DNA from: Clostridiales bacterium COT073_COT-073
Lineage (GTDB): Bacteria > Bacillota > Clostridia > Lachnospirales > Vallitaleaceae
Reading direction: 5' to 3'
Assembly (NCBI GenBank): GCA_003858485.1
Contig: RQYD01000007.1
Span: 1-64,000, forward strand
DNA length: 64,000 bases
The translations under genes were made by a program, and so were the position numbers. The notes under the pieces are model-generated. The model searched no databases. It was given only the letters and a program-made list of their open reading frames with translations, and was not told the origin of the DNA. Of this stretch, positions 27,212 to 35,129 are shown piece after piece. Numbering within the stretch: the first letter of the stretch is position 1; every line of letters starts with the position of its first letter.

Positions 27212-28000
27212 TTACTGTTTCCTACAAAGATACAGTAAATGACTGGCATAGCCCAGCAACTCTCTTTTTTCACAATGGGCTAAATGAAATTGGGAAAAAA
27301 TTGTAAAGTCTTCCTCTGACATACTAAACCCATCTATTCTTTTTACCAGTTCCAAGATACTATCCGTCGAAACAGTAGTGATCCACTCAACCGGCAAAGA
27401 CTCAAACATTTTTTCGAATTCCTCTATATCAAAACCGGTAAAGAGTTGTTCCGTAAAATGCCTGACCTGATAATCCGACGAAAAATTGCTTTCAATACCG
27501 AATGCCCATCTTCCCTGAAAAAAGTTATTTAGCAACAATCCATGAACCGACAAAAAAGCGACCATAATAATACCACCTTTTTGAGTCACTCGAATAGCCT
27601 CTTCTAATGCCTTTTTCTGGTCTTTTTTTTCATACAGATGATATAGAGGGCCAAAAACTAAGGTCATATCATATATTTCATCCTGAAACCGACTTAAATC
27701 AAGGGCATCTCCCTGAACAACATTGATATTCTTCATTCCCTTGCTATTTTTTCTCAGAACTTCCAGATTTTTCTCTACCAGTTCCACAGCTGTAACCTGA
27801 TGTCCCTCTCTTGCCAAGGCAATGGAATATCTTCCAGTCCCTGCTCCTACCTCTATGATATTGGCATTTGGTGAAAGCAGCTTATGAATATAGTGCATAG
27901 TTGTCACAAATTCTAATTGTCCTCTCCTACTTTGCACTAGCCTTAAATCTTCTTTCTGTCCATCGTAATAAGTATCCAATATTTTTATTCTTTCCTCCAA
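27212..28000 (-). CDS. Class I SAM-dependent methyltransferase
   Basis: 262 residues. Motif I is IIEVGAGTGRYSIALA, followed by VTAVELVEKNLEVL and a motif with YDMTLVFGPLYHLYEK. The C-terminal half is family-specific, with LLNNFFQGRWAFGIE. Substrate unknown. The start is TTG 28000, with AAGGGGAG upstream. Confidence 0.88.
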   Translation of the reverse strand: MEERIKILDTYYDGQKEDLRLVQSRRGQLEFVTTMHYIHKLLSPNANIIEVGAGTGRYSIALAREGHQVTAVELVEKNLEVLRKNSKGMKNINVVQGDALDLSRFQDEIYDMTLVFGPLYHLYEKKDQKKALEEAIRVTQKGGIIMVAFLSVHGLLLNNFFQGRWAFGIESNFSSDYQVRHFTEQLFTGFDIEEFEKMFESLPVEWITTVSTDSILELVKRIDGFSMSEEDFTIFSQFHLAHCEKRELLGYASHLLYLCRKQ

Positions 28001-28024
28001 AATATCTCCCCTTTCAAATACATT

Positions 28025-28270
28025 TTACAGCTCCAAGCGATATCGACTGCCTTTTTCTGTCTTGCCATCTTCTACAAAACCAAGGTCCGTAAAACATTTC
28101 TTTGAAACTTTATTCCATTCATAAATATCCGCTATCCTCTGTTGCTTATATCCAAGCTCTTTGGCGCGCTGGACATATCCGGTTGCTGCACTCCCATTAT
28201 CGGCATAGTCATTCTCCCTGTACTTTAAAATAATCCGATTTTGCAACAGATCAGGCAAATGTAGCACCAT
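28025..28270 (-). pseudogene. GNAT acetyltransferase-like C-terminal fragment
   Basis: 81 residues. Only the end is GNAT-like: RIADIYEWNKVSKKCFTDLGFVEDGK, then SRYRLEL. The first 40 residues contain no acetyl-CoA loop. It may be an in-frame fusion of repeat sequence to a truncated gene. No good ribosome site. Confidence 0.55.
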
Positions 28271-28286
28271 GACTTCTTTTCATTCG

Positions 28287-28697
28287 CTAATCGGTATCCA
28301 TAATTTCGCCATTGGCAAAAATCACTTCACCGCTGCCACTACAAAGAAACACACCTACCCCATGCTTACTGGCCAAATCTTCTATATCTTCTGAGATTTC
28401 GACGGCATTGCCGTAAGAAAAGCCCAAATAAATCATATCTCTACCAATCGAATAGGTTCTGATATACTTCGCATCTTCTTCGTCTTCTTCTATCTCCTTG
28501 TTCTCATCTAAGTCCTCCAAGGCGACATATTCTTTCAGTAAGTCCTTAAAAAATGCCTGTAAAGCCGGCGAAGCTACGGAAATATCCGAATAACTATGTC
28601 CTTCTCCCCATTCGGTTTGCTTATGATACCAAGCTAAGAACTCATGCTTGGTTTTGGGTGCTCTGGAATCTTCAAATACCATAATATCGTAGCTCAT
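28287..28697 (-). CDS. Conserved hypothetical, immunity-like small protein
   Basis: 136 residues, acidic. It begins MSYDIMVFEDSRAPKTKHEFLAWY, followed by WGEGHSYSDISVASPALQAFF. I know this pattern from small cytosolic proteins often found in polymorphic-toxin immunity clusters; I cannot name a function. RBS AAAAGGAGG. The next gene downstream in transcription is the GNAT fragment. Confidence 0.75.
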   Translation of the reverse strand: MSYDIMVFEDSRAPKTKHEFLAWYHKQTEWGEGHSYSDISVASPALQAFFKDLLKEYVALEDLDENKEIEEDEEDAKYIRTYSIGRDMIYLGFSYGNAVEISEDIEDLASKHGVGVFLCSGSGEVIFANGEIMDTD

Positions 28698-28731
28698 TTA
28701 TTTCCTCCTTTTCCTTTTGTATTTATATGCT

Positions 28732-29118
28732 TTAGCGATACATTGCTAACTCAATACTATTCAAATATTGTCCCAATGATTTGTTAAATTTCTCATAGTC
28801 CGCTTTCGAAAACTCCTCGTTAGCCATCGCTACACTGACACTTGCAATATCGGTCTGATTATAGAAAGTAATCATAACCGGTACTTTAAGGATTGCAGAT
28901 ATGCCACGAAACGAAAGACTGCCTGCTTCCTCCAACTTACTATAATCTTCTTTGCTTTTTACCGAAACAATCTGATTATCCACTAAAATTTCAAAATTAC
29001 TATAATCTGAAGCGCCGAATGCAAACGCCTTGAGAATTTGCTCCCAACCCACTCGATAGGTCAAAGCCCAGCGTGAAATAAGCCATTTATCTTTTTCTTC
29101 TACATTTATAAGTATCAT
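28732..29118 (-). CDS. Hypothetical protein
   Basis: 128 residues starting at MILINVEEKDKWLISRW; this ATG has AAGGGAG upstream, whereas a longer GTG start at 29157 has none. It is soluble, alpha+beta, with no recognised family. The upstream sequence carries the AGATAAC end of a hairpin repeat, so the repeat stops just short of this gene. Confidence 0.7.
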   Translation of the reverse strand: MILINVEEKDKWLISRWALTYRVGWEQILKAFAFGASDYSNFEILVDNQIVSVKSKEDYSKLEEAGSLSFRGISAILKVPVMITFYNQTDIASVSVAMANEEFSKADYEKFNKSLGQYLNSIELAMYR

Positions 29119-29159
29119 GATTTTCTCCCTTAACGAATCATCTATTTTTATTGGCACGT

Positions 29160-29368
29160 TCGTAGTTATCTTTTACAAAGGCATTGGGAAGTTCATCGCT
29201 CGCAGGCTCGCTTTCGTATCTTCACATTTCAAAGTTTGCTTCGCAAACTTCTGCCCGCAGGTACTATGAACTTCTGCAAAAGCTAAATGTCAGCTAGATA
29301 ACTTCTAAGTTGAAGTGCGCAAGCACAAATGAATGCGACCACGAAGTGGGCATATTCATTTTCCTTGC
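29160..29368. repeat. attC-like imperfect hairpin plus module-1 hairpin
   Basis: Outer 7-base arms GTTATCT (near 29166) and AGATAAC (near 29294) enclose GAAGTTCAT/ATGAACTTC and an apical AAGTTTGCTTCGCAAACTT. A second hairpin, about 29308-29367, has arms TTGAAGTG/CACTTCAA, inner AAATGAAT/ATTCATTT and tip CCACGAAGTGG. It starts at the stop codon of the kinase-like gene 29369. Confidence 0.75.
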
Positions 29369-29884
29369 TCACTTCAAGTCAATATCTATCTCATAACTAT
29401 CATCAATAAATACGATATTGGCATGATATCTTTTTGCACTTGTAAAAAATCGAGCATTTTCTTCTAAAACACTTTCCAACGTACACCATTCATCATTGAT
29501 ACGGCTTTCTACGGTATTTGCATACTTTTTTATGCTATCAAAATGATTTTTAATATAATTTTCGCTCATCACAAGGCAGTAATATCGGATATCATCAAGA
29601 TATTCTTTTGTAAAATCATTAGTCCAGTCAAAAGGGATATAACAGCCCTCAATAATAAGATTTTGCTTATTTTCTATGGCGGTCTTAATCATTTCTCGAA
29701 CAATTGGCCACAGATACTCTGTAAGCTTATCATCCTCTTCAACCGAAAGTTCGGTGTAGCCGCTACGAATTAAACCCATTTTCAAATGATCTATCGATAA
29801 ATAAGGATATTTATACTTTTCAAGTAATCTTTGAGCAAGCACAGTCTTACCGGTGTGTGATGCACCCGTTATCAAAATAATCAT
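29369..29884 (-). CDS. P-loop kinase-like protein
   Basis: 171 residues from MIILITGASHTGKTVLA, with Walker A GASHTGKT near residues 7-14. YLSIDHLKMGLIRSGY and NLIIEGCYIP follow, a layout of small P-loop kinases such as zeta-toxin or 2-phosphoglycerate kinase relatives. Substrate unknown. ATG 29884 is chosen for its GGAG; ATG 29896 is a weaker alternative. No zeta antitoxin is adjacent. Confidence 0.8.
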   Translation of the reverse strand: MIILITGASHTGKTVLAQRLLEKYKYPYLSIDHLKMGLIRSGYTELSVEEDDKLTEYLWPIVREMIKTAIENKQNLIIEGCYIPFDWTNDFTKEYLDDIRYYCLVMSENYIKNHFDSIKKYANTVESRINDEWCTLESVLEENARFFTSAKRYHANIVFIDDSYEIDIDLK

Positions 29885-29951
29885 CTTTTTCTCCATTCTA
29901 CGCAGAAAGTTGTCTTTCTGACCGCCGCCTAATTATATATCTTTGCCACCC

Positions 29952-30215
29952 TTAATAAATATTCCTCCGATGTCCCACTGATAATGCCAATATTATCAAC
30001 TCTCCATCGTTGATTTGGCAAATCAGCCTATAATCTCCAATTCGGTATCTCCATTGCCCTGCATAATTTCCTACAAGAGCCTTTCCTATACTTCTCGGAT
30101 TTTCTATATCCATTAAGTTTTTTGTTATCCAAGACTTCAAAATCTGTCTGGTATATCCATCCAATTTGCTAAATTCTTTATCAAACCTTTTGGTCGTTTC
30201 CAGTCGATATTTCAT
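29952..30215 (-). CDS. relE: RelE-type toxin
   Basis: 87 residues. It has RFDKEFSKLDGYTRQILKSWITKNL, then GQWRYRIGDYRLICQI and a C-terminal VGHRRNIY, all typical of RelE mRNA interferases acting on the ribosome. The ATGA overlap with the antitoxin gives tight coupling. It is related to, but distinct from, the pair at 57.1-57.6 kb. Confidence 0.92.
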   Translation of the reverse strand: MKYRLETTKRFDKEFSKLDGYTRQILKSWITKNLMDIENPRSIGKALVGNYAGQWRYRIGDYRLICQINDGELIILALSVGHRRNIY

Positions 30216-30433
30216 ATCCCTAATTCATCCCATAATTCCTGAATCGGTCTACTTTTCTTACCATTCTTTAAATATTCTTCATATGCTTCGTTTGCAACGG
30301 AAACATCAAATTCATCCTCTATTTTCTCAAACAGAGCTCTTTTAAATGCCTCCCCAAGAGAAATACCATGAACAGTTGCATAACTATTGGCAAGTTTTTT
30401 TTCTTCCTCTGACAATCGTATTGAAAATGCCAT
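30212..30433 (-). CDS. relB: RelB-type antitoxin (DUF6290-like)
   Basis: 73 residues. Ribbon-helix-helix start MAFSIRLSEEEKKLANSYATVHGISLGEAFKRAL, then an acidic toxin-binding tail ending PIQELWDELGI. It should repress its own promoter through the palindrome at 30454-30468. RBS GAAAGGAGAGG. Confidence 0.9.
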   Translation of the reverse strand: MAFSIRLSEEEKKLANSYATVHGISLGEAFKRALFEKIEDEFDVSVANEAYEEYLKNGKKSRPIQELWDELGI

Positions 30434-30453
30434 AATTCCTCTCCTTTCTCTTT

Positions 30454-30488
30454 TAGTACATTGTACTACTTTAGAATTACTTTGTCAA
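30454..30488 (-). promoter_or_regulatory. relBE promoter with operator
   Basis: Minus-strand TTGACA (30483-30488), 17-base spacer, TACAAT (30460-30465). The -10 is overlapped by a palindrome with arms TAGTAC and GTACTA around a three-base centre (30454-30468), a good autoregulatory operator. Confidence 0.88.
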
Positions 30489-30496
30489 TCTCCCCA

Positions 30497-30889
30497 CTAT
30501 TTCTGCCCTGCTTTATCATTGGTTTTTTGCTGAAATTTTTCATTTGATATAATGAAACGCTCATGTGTTCCCTCTCCAATTAAACCCACTTCATCAAATG
30601 CTTTGACGATAAATACAAGTTTTTTGCCGTCTACCCCCGTCAATTCGCTTTCACAATAAACTTTCATGCCAAGCGGAGTAGCTGCCACATGTTTTACATT
30701 CAATGAAATCCCTACTGTCCCATAACCATCTTCTAAATGGTTTTGCACACTTTTCCAAGCAGTTTTTTCCATCAAGGCAATCATAGCCGGAGTAGCAAAT
30801 ACATCCAAAGTACCGCTGCCCATTGTTTTGGCTGAATTTTCTGTACTGACTATGGTTTCTTCTTTTCCTTTGATTCCAATTTTAAGCAT
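30497..30889 (-). CDS. FlK-like hot-dog thioesterase
   Basis: 130 residues. It follows fluoroacetyl-CoA thioesterase FlK closely in pattern: TMGSGTLDVFATPAMIALME (catalytic Thr and Glu), YGTVGISLNVKHVAATPLG (catalytic His), and GLIGEGTHERFII. Most such genes are general acyl-CoA thioesterase-like proteins; fluoroacetate specificity should not be assumed. RBS AAAGGAAAA. Confidence 0.85.
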   Translation of the reverse strand: MLKIGIKGKEETIVSTENSAKTMGSGTLDVFATPAMIALMEKTAWKSVQNHLEDGYGTVGISLNVKHVAATPLGMKVYCESELTGVDGKKLVFIVKAFDEVGLIGEGTHERFIISNEKFQQKTNDKAGQK

Positions 30890-30964
30890 GTTTTTTTCCT
30901 TTCTATAATAGTTCTATCATAATTTCATAACAGTCCGTAACCTATTCCATATCATTCCTTTTAT

Positions 30965-31411
30965 TTACCGATTTTCCTTATTTTTCATTTCCTTGATAAT
31001 ACTGGAATTTTGCAAATACGAATTCGGGTATTTTAGGAGTAATTCTTGAATATATCGAATAATTGCCTCCTGCTCAATGTTTTCCTTTTGATAATCTGCG
31101 ATCAATTCCAGAAATCTAATTTTTTCTTCCGGCTCAGCTTCCTTCTTAAAGTACCCCCAGATATGCTGAAAGGCATTGATTCCTTCCATTCGGTTTTCCG
31201 GCAATCTCTTAGCTGCTTCTATCATTTCCTTTAAGCTTTCAAGCTTTGGCTCAACTTTTAAATACTCCCTGATCTGCTTATAAATATTCTGTGATTTACT
31301 TAATACCAAATACTTTTCCTCTGTCCATAGTTTTTCACATTCTGTTTTTTCCCGGTTTTTCATACTGGCCATCTTTTCTTTATCACTATTCTCTTGCTGA
31401 TATTTAACCAT
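30965..31411 (-). CDS. DUF1722 (YbgA-like) domain protein
   Basis: 148 residues. The DUF1722 pattern is visible: ECEKLWTEEKYLVLSKSQNIYKQI, GINAFQHIWGYFKKEAEPEEK, and YQKENIEQEAIIRYIQELL. In other bacteria this domain is found alone or fused to DUF523; role unknown. RBS GAGGCAG. Confidence 0.8.
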   Translation of the reverse strand: MVKYQQENSDKEKMASMKNREKTECEKLWTEEKYLVLSKSQNIYKQIREYLKVEPKLESLKEMIEAAKRLPENRMEGINAFQHIWGYFKKEAEPEEKIRFLELIADYQKENIEQEAIIRYIQELLLKYPNSYLQNSSIIKEMKNKENR

Positions 31412-31420
31412 ACATCTGCC

Positions 31421-31786
31421 TCATTTGATCTTATAAAAATACGGACCACACCAGTTATTCTCATGTGTTTTAATATAGGTCCAAGTCATATCTTTTGACA
31501 CCACATAACATTCATACATCCCGTCAATAAACCCTGCATCCATTTCCCGGGACAGGTCCTTTACCCACTCCTCCTCAGAAGAAGGGTCATAATATCTGGC
31601 ACCTTTTTTATTTTCCATATCAAAGGCCTGACGAGCTTTGTCACCGGAAAGATAATCCTTCTTATCAACCAGATTATAAGAAAAAATATGCCAAATAAAG
31701 CCCCCTCTTTTGGTAACATACTTTTTTAAGCGATTTGGCGATATTTCTTTGGCAAAATGATTTAGCCATTCCTGCTCAAAATCCAT
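31421..31786 (-). CDS. DUF4275 family protein
   Basis: 121 residues from MDFEQEWLNHF. GFIWHIFSYNLVDK, then SGDKARQAFDME and DMTWTYIKTHENNWCGPYF, match DUF4275. Small cytosolic proteins of this kind occur in immunity-like accessory loci. The start at 31786 has AGGTG; ATG 31804 is an alternative. It ends ten bases before the DUF1722 gene, so both may share a transcript. Confidence 0.78.
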   Translation of the reverse strand: MDFEQEWLNHFAKEISPNRLKKYVTKRGGFIWHIFSYNLVDKKDYLSGDKARQAFDMENKKGARYYDPSSEEEWVKDLSREMDAGFIDGMYECYVVSKDMTWTYIKTHENNWCGPYFYKIK

Positions 31787-31869
31787 AGCCTGCACCTCAC
31801 TCATCTACTCTTTTCGCTTTCTTGCATATCTTTCCATTTTAAGCATATTCTCTCTCAGACGCATTTCAC

Positions 31870-32340
31870 TTAAACCCGTAGATCTGCTATCTTGATCGGA
31901 ATGGCTTCGGCCAGATCACTAGCCGAGATCTCAATTTGATAGCCGATTTTTCCGGCATTGACTAAGATCGTAGCAAATTCTTGTGCTGTTTGGTCAATCA
32001 CAGTTGGGAAAAACTTTTTCATGCCAATGGGCGAACAGCCCCCATGGACATAACCGGTCAGGGGCAGGAGATCTCTTTCTTTAAGCATTTCCACTGATTT
32101 TTCACCGACAATTTTAGCAGCCTTTTTTAAATCCAGTTTTTCCTCTACTGGTACCACAAAGACATAGTTTTTTCCGGATTTAGCAACTGTCACCAGCGTT
32201 TTAAAAACCCTCTCCGGCTCCATCCCCAAAATTGCCGCTACTTCCCTGCCACTGACGGCACCGCTGCCTGCATAGCAATGCATTTGAAAAGGAATCTTTT
32301 TCTGCTCTAATATTCGCATAACATTTGTCTTTTCTTCCAT
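31870..32340 (-). CDS. ybaK: Cys-tRNA(Pro)/aminoacyl-tRNA deacylase YbaK/EbsC
   Basis: 156 residues. The signature runs CYAGSGAVSGREVAAILGMEPERVFKTLV (the lysine of VFKTL is catalytic), YVFVVPVEEKLDLKKAAKI, and GGCSPIGMKK. It clears mischarged Cys-tRNA(Pro) in trans. Full length. RBS AGAGGGAATA. Confidence 0.92.
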   Translation of the reverse strand: MEEKTNVMRILEQKKIPFQMHCYAGSGAVSGREVAAILGMEPERVFKTLVTVAKSGKNYVFVVPVEEKLDLKKAAKIVGEKSVEMLKERDLLPLTGYVHGGCSPIGMKKFFPTVIDQTAQEFATILVNAGKIGYQIEISASDLAEAIPIKIADLRV

Positions 32341-32368
32341 TTTCTTATTCCCTCTTCTATCTTATACT

Positions 32369-33025
32369 TTATGCCGTGAATAGCCACGCCAGCGCTTTTC
32401 CCATTCTTTTGCCGCTATCGACAAAGTGATTTCCTTCATTCCATTCTAAAATCGTCGTGATTCCTTGCTGCTTTAAAGCATCATATTGGCTACGTATCGC
32501 TTCTCCGACTGTCGCCAACACTTTATTCCTGGCATTTTCTTCCTTATCTCCCAGACTTAGATATACCTTGGATATTTTCATGCGGTGTTCCTTTGCATAT
32601 TCCTGCCATCCCTGATACCAAACCGATGGCGATACCGCTCCAGCTCCTGCAAAAATATCCGTCTGATAGCCCGCCCACAAGCAAAACAGTCCTGCTAAAG
32701 AGTATCCGCATAAGAAATACTTTCTGTTTGCAATTGAATATTCTTTTTCAAAAGCAGGGATGACTTCTTCTACAATATGCTTTAGCGTATTTTCCGCTCC
32801 ATCCCCAAAACCGACTTTCCCAAAAATCGGTTTTGCCCTCCACGGAGTCAAATCATGGTTCCAATCCTTTATCATCACCGGAAGAATTGCCCAGTCATCA
32901 ACCGGATACAATGCCCTTAGCATTTCTATCTGATTTGGCAGCTCTTTCCTGTCATTTTCATCCATTGGCTGAATAACAATATACCTTGCTTCGGCACTGC
33001 CGAAAAAGTGAATCCCCTCTGTCAT
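32369..33025 (-). CDS. Alpha/beta-hydrolase (esterase-like)
   Basis: 218 residues. Nucleophile elbow GYSLAG, preceded by a region with YFLCGYSLAGLFCLWAGYQ. GAGAVSPSVWYQGW follows, with a late NEGNHFVDSGKR likely supplying the catalytic histidine. It resembles enterochelin-esterase/feruloyl-esterase-like hydrolases; substrate unknown. There is no signal peptide. Confidence 0.82.
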   Translation of the reverse strand: MTEGIHFFGSAEARYIVIQPMDENDRKELPNQIEMLRALYPVDDWAILPVMIKDWNHDLTPWRAKPIFGKVGFGDGAENTLKHIVEEVIPAFEKEYSIANRKYFLCGYSLAGLFCLWAGYQTDIFAGAGAVSPSVWYQGWQEYAKEHRMKISKVYLSLGDKEENARNKVLATVGEAIRSQYDALKQQGITTILEWNEGNHFVDSGKRMGKALAWLFTA

Positions 33026-33138
33026 TTCTGTTGTTTCTCCATTTCTATTGCTATGTGTGGATTAATAAAATTTATTTATCTTTTCTTGATTCTAAAAATT
33101 TTATCGTATGTTTTCCGCTTCATATTGAATCTCCACAA

Positions 33139-33388
33139 CTCTTAGTTATCTTTCGCACAGTTTTTAGGAAACTTGCAGCTCACACAGCTCGCTGACATGG
33201 CTTCGCTTTCGCAACATACTCCGCAAATTGCTATCGCTCCCGCCATTCTGCGTTTCTCTAAAAACTAAATGTGCGCCAGACAACCCCTAATTTGAAGCGC
33301 GCAAGCATGTGCCCCGAAAGCAATCTTGCGAAGCATGTTGCGAAAGGGGAAAATGGAAGCGACTGCGAAGCAGACATTTGAATTTAAG
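33139..33388. repeat. Composite hairpin repeat
   Basis: GTTATCT near 33142 pairs with AGACAAC near 33280. GCACA-GTTTTTAG pairs with CTAAAAACT-TGTGC just inside. To the right, GAAGCGCGCAAG, GCGAAGCATGTTGCGAAAGGGG and CGACTGCGAAGCAGACATT reproduce the module-1 segments at 37.1-37.2 kb in inverse orientation. It begins at the stop of the gene at 33389. Confidence 0.72.
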
Positions 33389-34153
33389 TTACTGCAGCCC
33401 CATAATAAAAAGTATCAACGCTGCAATCGACAGAGTAGTCCAGCCGATATATCTTCCTGCAATTTCAAAATCGGACGGCTCCGCAGCGTATGCATATCGA
33501 ATCTGAAACGACAGATACCAATGGAACAGTTCATCTGCAAACAAAACAGAGAGCATATTGAAGGCGCAGATAAGCGTGGCTCCAAGCCATGCAAAGCCTT
33601 CCCCCTTGTGTGTCAGTTTGGGATCATTCATCAGCTTTAGAATTGTAGCTGCCGACGGTTCCATAGGATCGATTTGATTCCCGTTTTCATCTAGCTCTTC
33701 TCCACCGCTGATTACAACAGAAATATCTAAATCACTCAAAACTCCGTCCTCATTATACAGCAAGTAAAAATCTTTGGTTTCTAAAATACCGCCACGAAAC
33801 AGAACATATTCTCCTTGTCTTAGTTCTACACCGGTCATATATTCTGCCATTTCTTCCTCTTTTGGAATCACTGTAGGATCTTCTTTTGCAGTATAAGGGC
33901 CATAGGTTTTATTACCATACCGAAATATAACGGTCTTATCCTCTGAAATCGTAAAATATGCCTGTTGACCATGGATTTTACCAGAATACACTGTCTTGTC
34001 TTTTTCTTGACTCGGTACCAGAATGGTATCCTTATATTCAAATCCAACCCGTTGAATTGTTATGAGATAAATTACCGCAAAAGTCAAAGGCATAACAATC
34101 ATAAGTATTAGGATACCTTTTTGATAACGATTCAAACTTTTAATTCTATTCAT
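33389..34153 (-). CDS. Hypothetical membrane protein
   Basis: 254 residues. It has one N-terminal segment (GILILMIVMPLTFAVIYLI), a large beta-rich extracytoplasmic region with TVYSGKIHGQQAYFTIS, and two C-terminal segments around WLGATLICAFNMLSVLFA and TTLSIAALILFIMGL. No family recognised. The stop codon abuts a hairpin repeat. Confidence 0.78.
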   Translation of the reverse strand: MNRIKSLNRYQKGILILMIVMPLTFAVIYLITIQRVGFEYKDTILVPSQEKDKTVYSGKIHGQQAYFTISEDKTVIFRYGNKTYGPYTAKEDPTVIPKEEEMAEYMTGVELRQGEYVLFRGGILETKDFYLLYNEDGVLSDLDISVVISGGEELDENGNQIDPMEPSAATILKLMNDPKLTHKGEGFAWLGATLICAFNMLSVLFADELFHWYLSFQIRYAYAAEPSDFEIAGRYIGWTTLSIAALILFIMGLQ

Positions 34154-34159
34154 AGTTCA

Positions 34160-34345
34160 TTTCCTGTTCATGTCTTAAGTCATCTCTCTGACAAGTTTTG
34201 TGAAGCTCATCGCTCGCTAGCTCGCTTTCGTGCCTTTGCTTTCAAAGTTTGCTTTGCAAACTTCTGTCGCTCTCGGCACTATGACCTTATACAAAAACCA
34301 GATCTCAGCTCGACAAACTCTTAATTTATCTCTCTGCTACCGCTA
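34160..34345. repeat. attC-like imperfect hairpin
   Basis: Aligned with 29160-29300: GTCATCTCTCTGA at the left pairs weakly with TCAGCTCGACAAAC at the right. AGTTTTGT pairs with ACAAAAAC, with apical AAGTTTGCTTTGCAAACTT. It lies 3' of the YoeB-type toxin gene at 34365. Confidence 0.68.
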
Positions 34346-34364
34346 GCCCAATTCCATTTGCCAC

Positions 34365-34628
34365 TTAAAATTCATAATGAGTCCATAGACTGATAATTTT
34401 AGTGACCTGTTCCTCTTCAAAAATCTCATATACAAGGCGGTGTTTCACATTGATTCGTCGTGAATATGCTCCCTGCAACTCTCCTTGCAATTTTTCATAA
34501 GATGGCGGAGTTTGGTATGGATTTTCTCGAATCAACTCAATTAAAGCCTTTGCTTTTTTCTCCAGTTTTGCCGCCTTAAGATTTGGTATATCATTCTTTG
34601 CTCTCTTCGTATAAACAATCGAATACAC
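34365..34628 (-). CDS. yoeB: Txe/YoeB-type toxin
   Basis: About 87 residues. YTKRAKNDIPNLKAAKLEKKAKALIELI is followed by LQGELQGAYSRRINVKHRLVYEI, the YoeB core, and a divergent end SLWTHYEF. I choose GTG 34628, which overlaps the antitoxin stop by one base and has AGGTGG upstream. GTG 34634 is an alternative. Confidence 0.88.
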   Translation of the reverse strand: MYSIVYTKRAKNDIPNLKAAKLEKKAKALIELIRENPYQTPPSYEKLQGELQGAYSRRINVKHRLVYEIFEEEQVTKIISLWTHYEF

Positions 34629-34876
34629 TACCACTCCACCTCATCTTCCGATAAACATTCTTCCAACGGAGTATGTAAACCCTCTACAATTTTTTCCTTC
34701 ATAGTCGGAATCGAAGAAAGGTATAGCGTTTCCATAAGACCTTTGTAATCTTCCTCACTGATAATAACCGCATTGCCATCTTTCGTGCTGATATTAACCG
34801 GCTCATTAAACTTTATGGTTTGCTCCAAAATGGTAAAAATATTTTTTCTAAAATTTGTAATATTCGTATTAAGCAT
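34628..34876 (-). CDS. yefM: Phd/YefM-type antitoxin
   Basis: 82 residues. Typical Phd/YefM fold: NITNFRKNIFTILEQTIKFNEPVNISTKDGNAVIISEEDYKGLMETLYL, then an acidic C-terminal toxin-binding tail. It represses its own promoter in the family; paired operators are visible upstream. RBS AAAAGGAGGCG. Confidence 0.92.
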   Translation of the reverse strand: MLNTNITNFRKNIFTILEQTIKFNEPVNISTKDGNAVIISEEDYKGLMETLYLSSIPTMKEKIVEGLHTPLEECLSEDEVEW

Positions 34877-34892
34877 ATTGCGCCTCCTTTTA

Positions 34893-34947
34893 TGTACATT
34901 TTAGCGTACGCCCTTGTTTCTGTCAATACGATGTACATTAAAATGTA
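34893..34947 (-). promoter_or_regulatory. yefM-yoeB promoter with two operators
   Basis: Minus-strand TTGACA (34920-34925), 17-base spacer, TAAAAT (34897-34902). One palindrome, GTACATTAAAATGTAC (34932-34947), lies upstream of the -35. A second, weaker site with GTAC ends (34893-34908) covers the -10. This is the two-operator layout expected for Phd/YefM autoregulation. Confidence 0.9.
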
Positions 34948-35129
34948 CCGAATATAACCTTTTTATTTGTATCCCTATTTTATCGCTTATTTTAAATCGT
35001 TTAAGTATAAACCATTTCCTGTGGTGTTCTAATCCTTTCCGCTATCACTTAGTAACAGCCGTTTTCCCGGAAATGGCTCAACTAGAAAGGCTTTTTCTTC
35101 TTTTCCGGTTTCCTTTATCTTCTCCTGTT

